Origin: Jeotgalibacillus sp. ET6
GTDB lineage: Bacteria; Bacillota; Bacilli; Bacillales; Jeotgalibacillaceae
Direction: 5' to 3'
Length of the DNA stretch: 64,000 nucleotides
NCBI RefSeq assembly: GCF_029667115.1
Contig: NZ_JARUIU010000005.1
Coordinates: 1 to 64,000 of the forward strand
Shown: positions 62,867-64,000 of the stretch, piece by piece
How positions within the stretch are numbered: position 1 is the first letter of the stretch
How the letters are laid out: each line of letters starts with the position of its first letter
Notes under the pieces: model-generated
The model's database searches: none
Told to the model about the DNA's origin: nothing
What the model saw: only the letters and a program-made list of their open reading frames with translations
Program-made: the position numbers and the translations under genes

Positions 62867-63472
62867 CTATGTATCAAGCGTCTCGATGCAAATTCGAATC
62901 GCCTGTGTTAAATCGTCCTGTGACCAGCTCGGCGCCTTGCCAATTTGCACAGCTAATTCATGCGATGCGGGAATATGTATAAAGCCTGCAGGCATCTTCA
63001 GTTCATTTTGCTTAAGCATAAACAGGATTTGATACATCACATGATTGCACAAATAAGCTCCAGCTGAATTAGAAATAGCCGCTGGATAATTTTCTTCTTT
63101 TAACCTATTGACCATGGACCTGATCGGAAGTGTACTGAATAACCCATCCGGTCCGTCTTCTATGATCTTTTCACCGGATGGAAGATTTCCGCTATTATCC
63201 TGTTCACCGTCGTTGCAGTTAATCGCGATGCGTTCCGGTGTAATAGCTGAACGCCCTGCAGCCAGTCCCAGTGATATCACTGCATCAGGCTGAATTTCAT
63301 TCCAGCAGTCCAATATTTGTTTTCCGGATTTCGAAAAATCCACTTCCAAAATTCGGCCGTGGATGTGATAGCCGTTTATTTCTTTTCCATTCAGTTCTTC
63401 CACGATCTTCATGGTAGGATTCGTTTTGAAATGTAAAAACGGTTCAAAGCCTGTAATCAATAATTTTTTCAT
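62867..63472 (-). CDS. pcp: Pyroglutamyl-peptidase I
   Basis: This 201-residue C15 cysteine peptidase begins KKLLITGFEPF. The catalytic residues are the Glu in ITPERIAIN, the Cys in GAYLCNHVMY and the His in GFIHIPAS. It removes N-terminal pyroglutamate. I chose ATG 63472 after AGGAGG; the open frame extends six codons upstream through that site. Confidence 0.95.
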   Translation of the reverse strand: MKKLLITGFEPFLHFKTNPTMKIVEELNGKEINGYHIHGRILEVDFSKSGKQILDCWNEIQPDAVISLGLAAGRSAITPERIAINCNDGEQDNSGNLPSGEKIIEDGPDGLFSTLPIRSMVNRLKEENYPAAISNSAGAYLCNHVMYQILFMLKQNELKMPAGFIHIPASHELAVQIGKAPSWSQDDLTQAIRICIETLDT

Positions 63473-63580
63473 CCTTAGCCTCCTGGTCAATGTAGATGAT
63501 CTTCATCACTACGTTACCATATTACTTCGTAAAACGAAAAATTAATTAGTAAAGGCATCCAACTATTTAGAAAATAAAAA

Positions 63581-63609
63581 AAGCTGCCGGGCCTCTGCCC
63601 AGCAGCTTT
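63581..63609 (-). terminator. Terminator of the acidic lipoprotein gene
   Basis: Minus-strand AAAGCTGCTGGGC pairs with GCCCGGCAGCTT around AGAG, followed by a T-run. Confidence 0.9.
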
Positions 63610-63621
63610 CGTTATCGTTTG

Positions 63622-63879
63622 TTATTCGTTTGAATCCTCATCTTCATTGTCCAGCGTGGTATCTTCATCATCATTTTCCATATCAGTTTCTTCGTCTTCC
63701 ACTTCTGTTTCTTCACCGTTTTCTTCTTCCATGTCTGTATTTTCATCCATCGGTGCTTCTTCTTCGGTTTCCGTTTCTGTTGGGGGAGTTTCCTCTTCCG
63801 TGTCACCATTGCATGCTGCTAATAATCCTAAACTCAATACACTTGCTGCACCTAATTGTGTCCACTTTTTAAGATTCAA
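63622..63879 (-). CDS. Small, extremely acidic lipoprotein
   Basis: This 85-residue protein has signal peptide lipobox LLAAC with Cys23. The mature part, from residue 24 on, is almost only Glu, Asp, Thr, Asn and Met, with no folded domain visible. The start is TTG after AAAGGGG. A SigB-type promoter candidate lies 45-70 bases upstream, so it may be a stress-induced envelope protein. Function unknown. The nucleotide repetition of GAAGA-type codons produces several false frames here. Confidence 0.82.
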   Translation of the reverse strand: MNLKKWTQLGAASVLSLGLLAACNGDTEEETPPTETETEEEAPMDENTDMEEENGEETEVEDEETDMENDDEDTTLDNEDEDSNE

Positions 63880-63923
63880 TTTATAAAACCCCTTTCGAAG
63901 TATATATTGTTCCTACTGGTATT

Positions 63924-63949
63924 TTACCCGGGCCTATTAGTAGTCAAAC
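63924..63949 (-). promoter_or_regulatory. Candidate SigB promoter of the acidic lipoprotein gene
   Basis: On the minus strand GTTTGA (63944-63949) and GGGTAA (63924-63929) are separated by 14 bases; each box has one mismatch to the SigB consensus, and the spacing is allowed. Nothing else gene-like is seen in 63880-64000. Confidence 0.55.
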
Positions 63950-64000
63950 AAGTTTAACTACGCTCACGCTGTTATCGTATCATTTAGAAAATCAACAGAA

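Overview
The window looks like a moderately low-GC member of the Bacillales (Bacillaceae/Caryophanaceae type). The evidence is Gram-positive ribosome binding sites, frequent TTG starts, a complete SigB partner-switching operon, an S-box (SAM-I) riboswitch, CsoR copper control, a catabolite-responsive site on a mannitol operon, and gene order matching the Bacillus subtilis ddl-murF-cshA-ydbST-ydcA-acpS-ydcC-alr-ndoAI-ndoA-rsb/sigB-tex-sprT-tRNA block. It is chromosomal. I see no phage, plasmid replication, insertion-sequence transposase or CRISPR array.

Layout. 1-540: six tRNAs on the minus strand from one strong promoter. 1045-12407: sprT, a four-helix c-subunit-like membrane protein, tex, the sigB regulon operon, the NdoA/NdoAI toxin-antitoxin pair, alanine racemase and a lipoprotein. 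12775-22111: acpS, a rhomboid protease, ydbST, the cshA helicase with a long structured leader, an esterase, murF and ddl. 22397-27247: a dicarboxylate-type symporter, a small membrane protein, an SMR efflux pair with its TetR regulator, an FAD oxidoreductase and a frameshifted small membrane gene. 27361-28160: five copies of a dispersed-type repeat (family C). 28162-33308: a six-gene operon that I match to the unexplained E. coli ynjBCD/ydjXZ/ynjF neighbourhood. 33604-40358: an unidentified protein, a RodA/FtsW protein, a lipid kinase, a 44-residue ORF, a CBS protein and HelD. 40466-43604: copA-copZ-csoR. 43666-47690: riboswitch-controlled metNIQ plus an M20 amidohydrolase. 47797-51757: cardiolipin synthase and an SDR protein embedded in repeats. 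51769-54570: an orphan Opp-type permease pair and a D,D-carboxypeptidase. 54723-59894: mtlA-mtlR-mtlF-mtlD. 60124-63879: ohr, a repeat array, an MFS transporter, pyroglutamyl peptidase and an acidic lipoprotein.

How parts work together. RsbR/S/T sense stress and release RsbT to activate RsbU, which dephosphorylates RsbV, which frees SigB from RsbW. A SigB-type promoter sits before rsbV, and a second candidate precedes the acidic lipoprotein gene. CsoR has two operators, one for csoR-copZ and one for copA. The mannitol genes make a transport, phosphorylation and dehydrogenation pathway with its own activator.

The least understood material is (i) the YnjB-type transporter operon joined to a TVP38 membrane protein and a CDP-alcohol phosphotransferase, (ii) repeat families A and B, which appear to be branches of one structured superfamily with compensatory base changes, (iii) repeat family C, and (iv) the c-subunit-like duplicated hairpin protein next to tex. 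Assignments rest on reading motifs and gene order by eye. No database search was possible.
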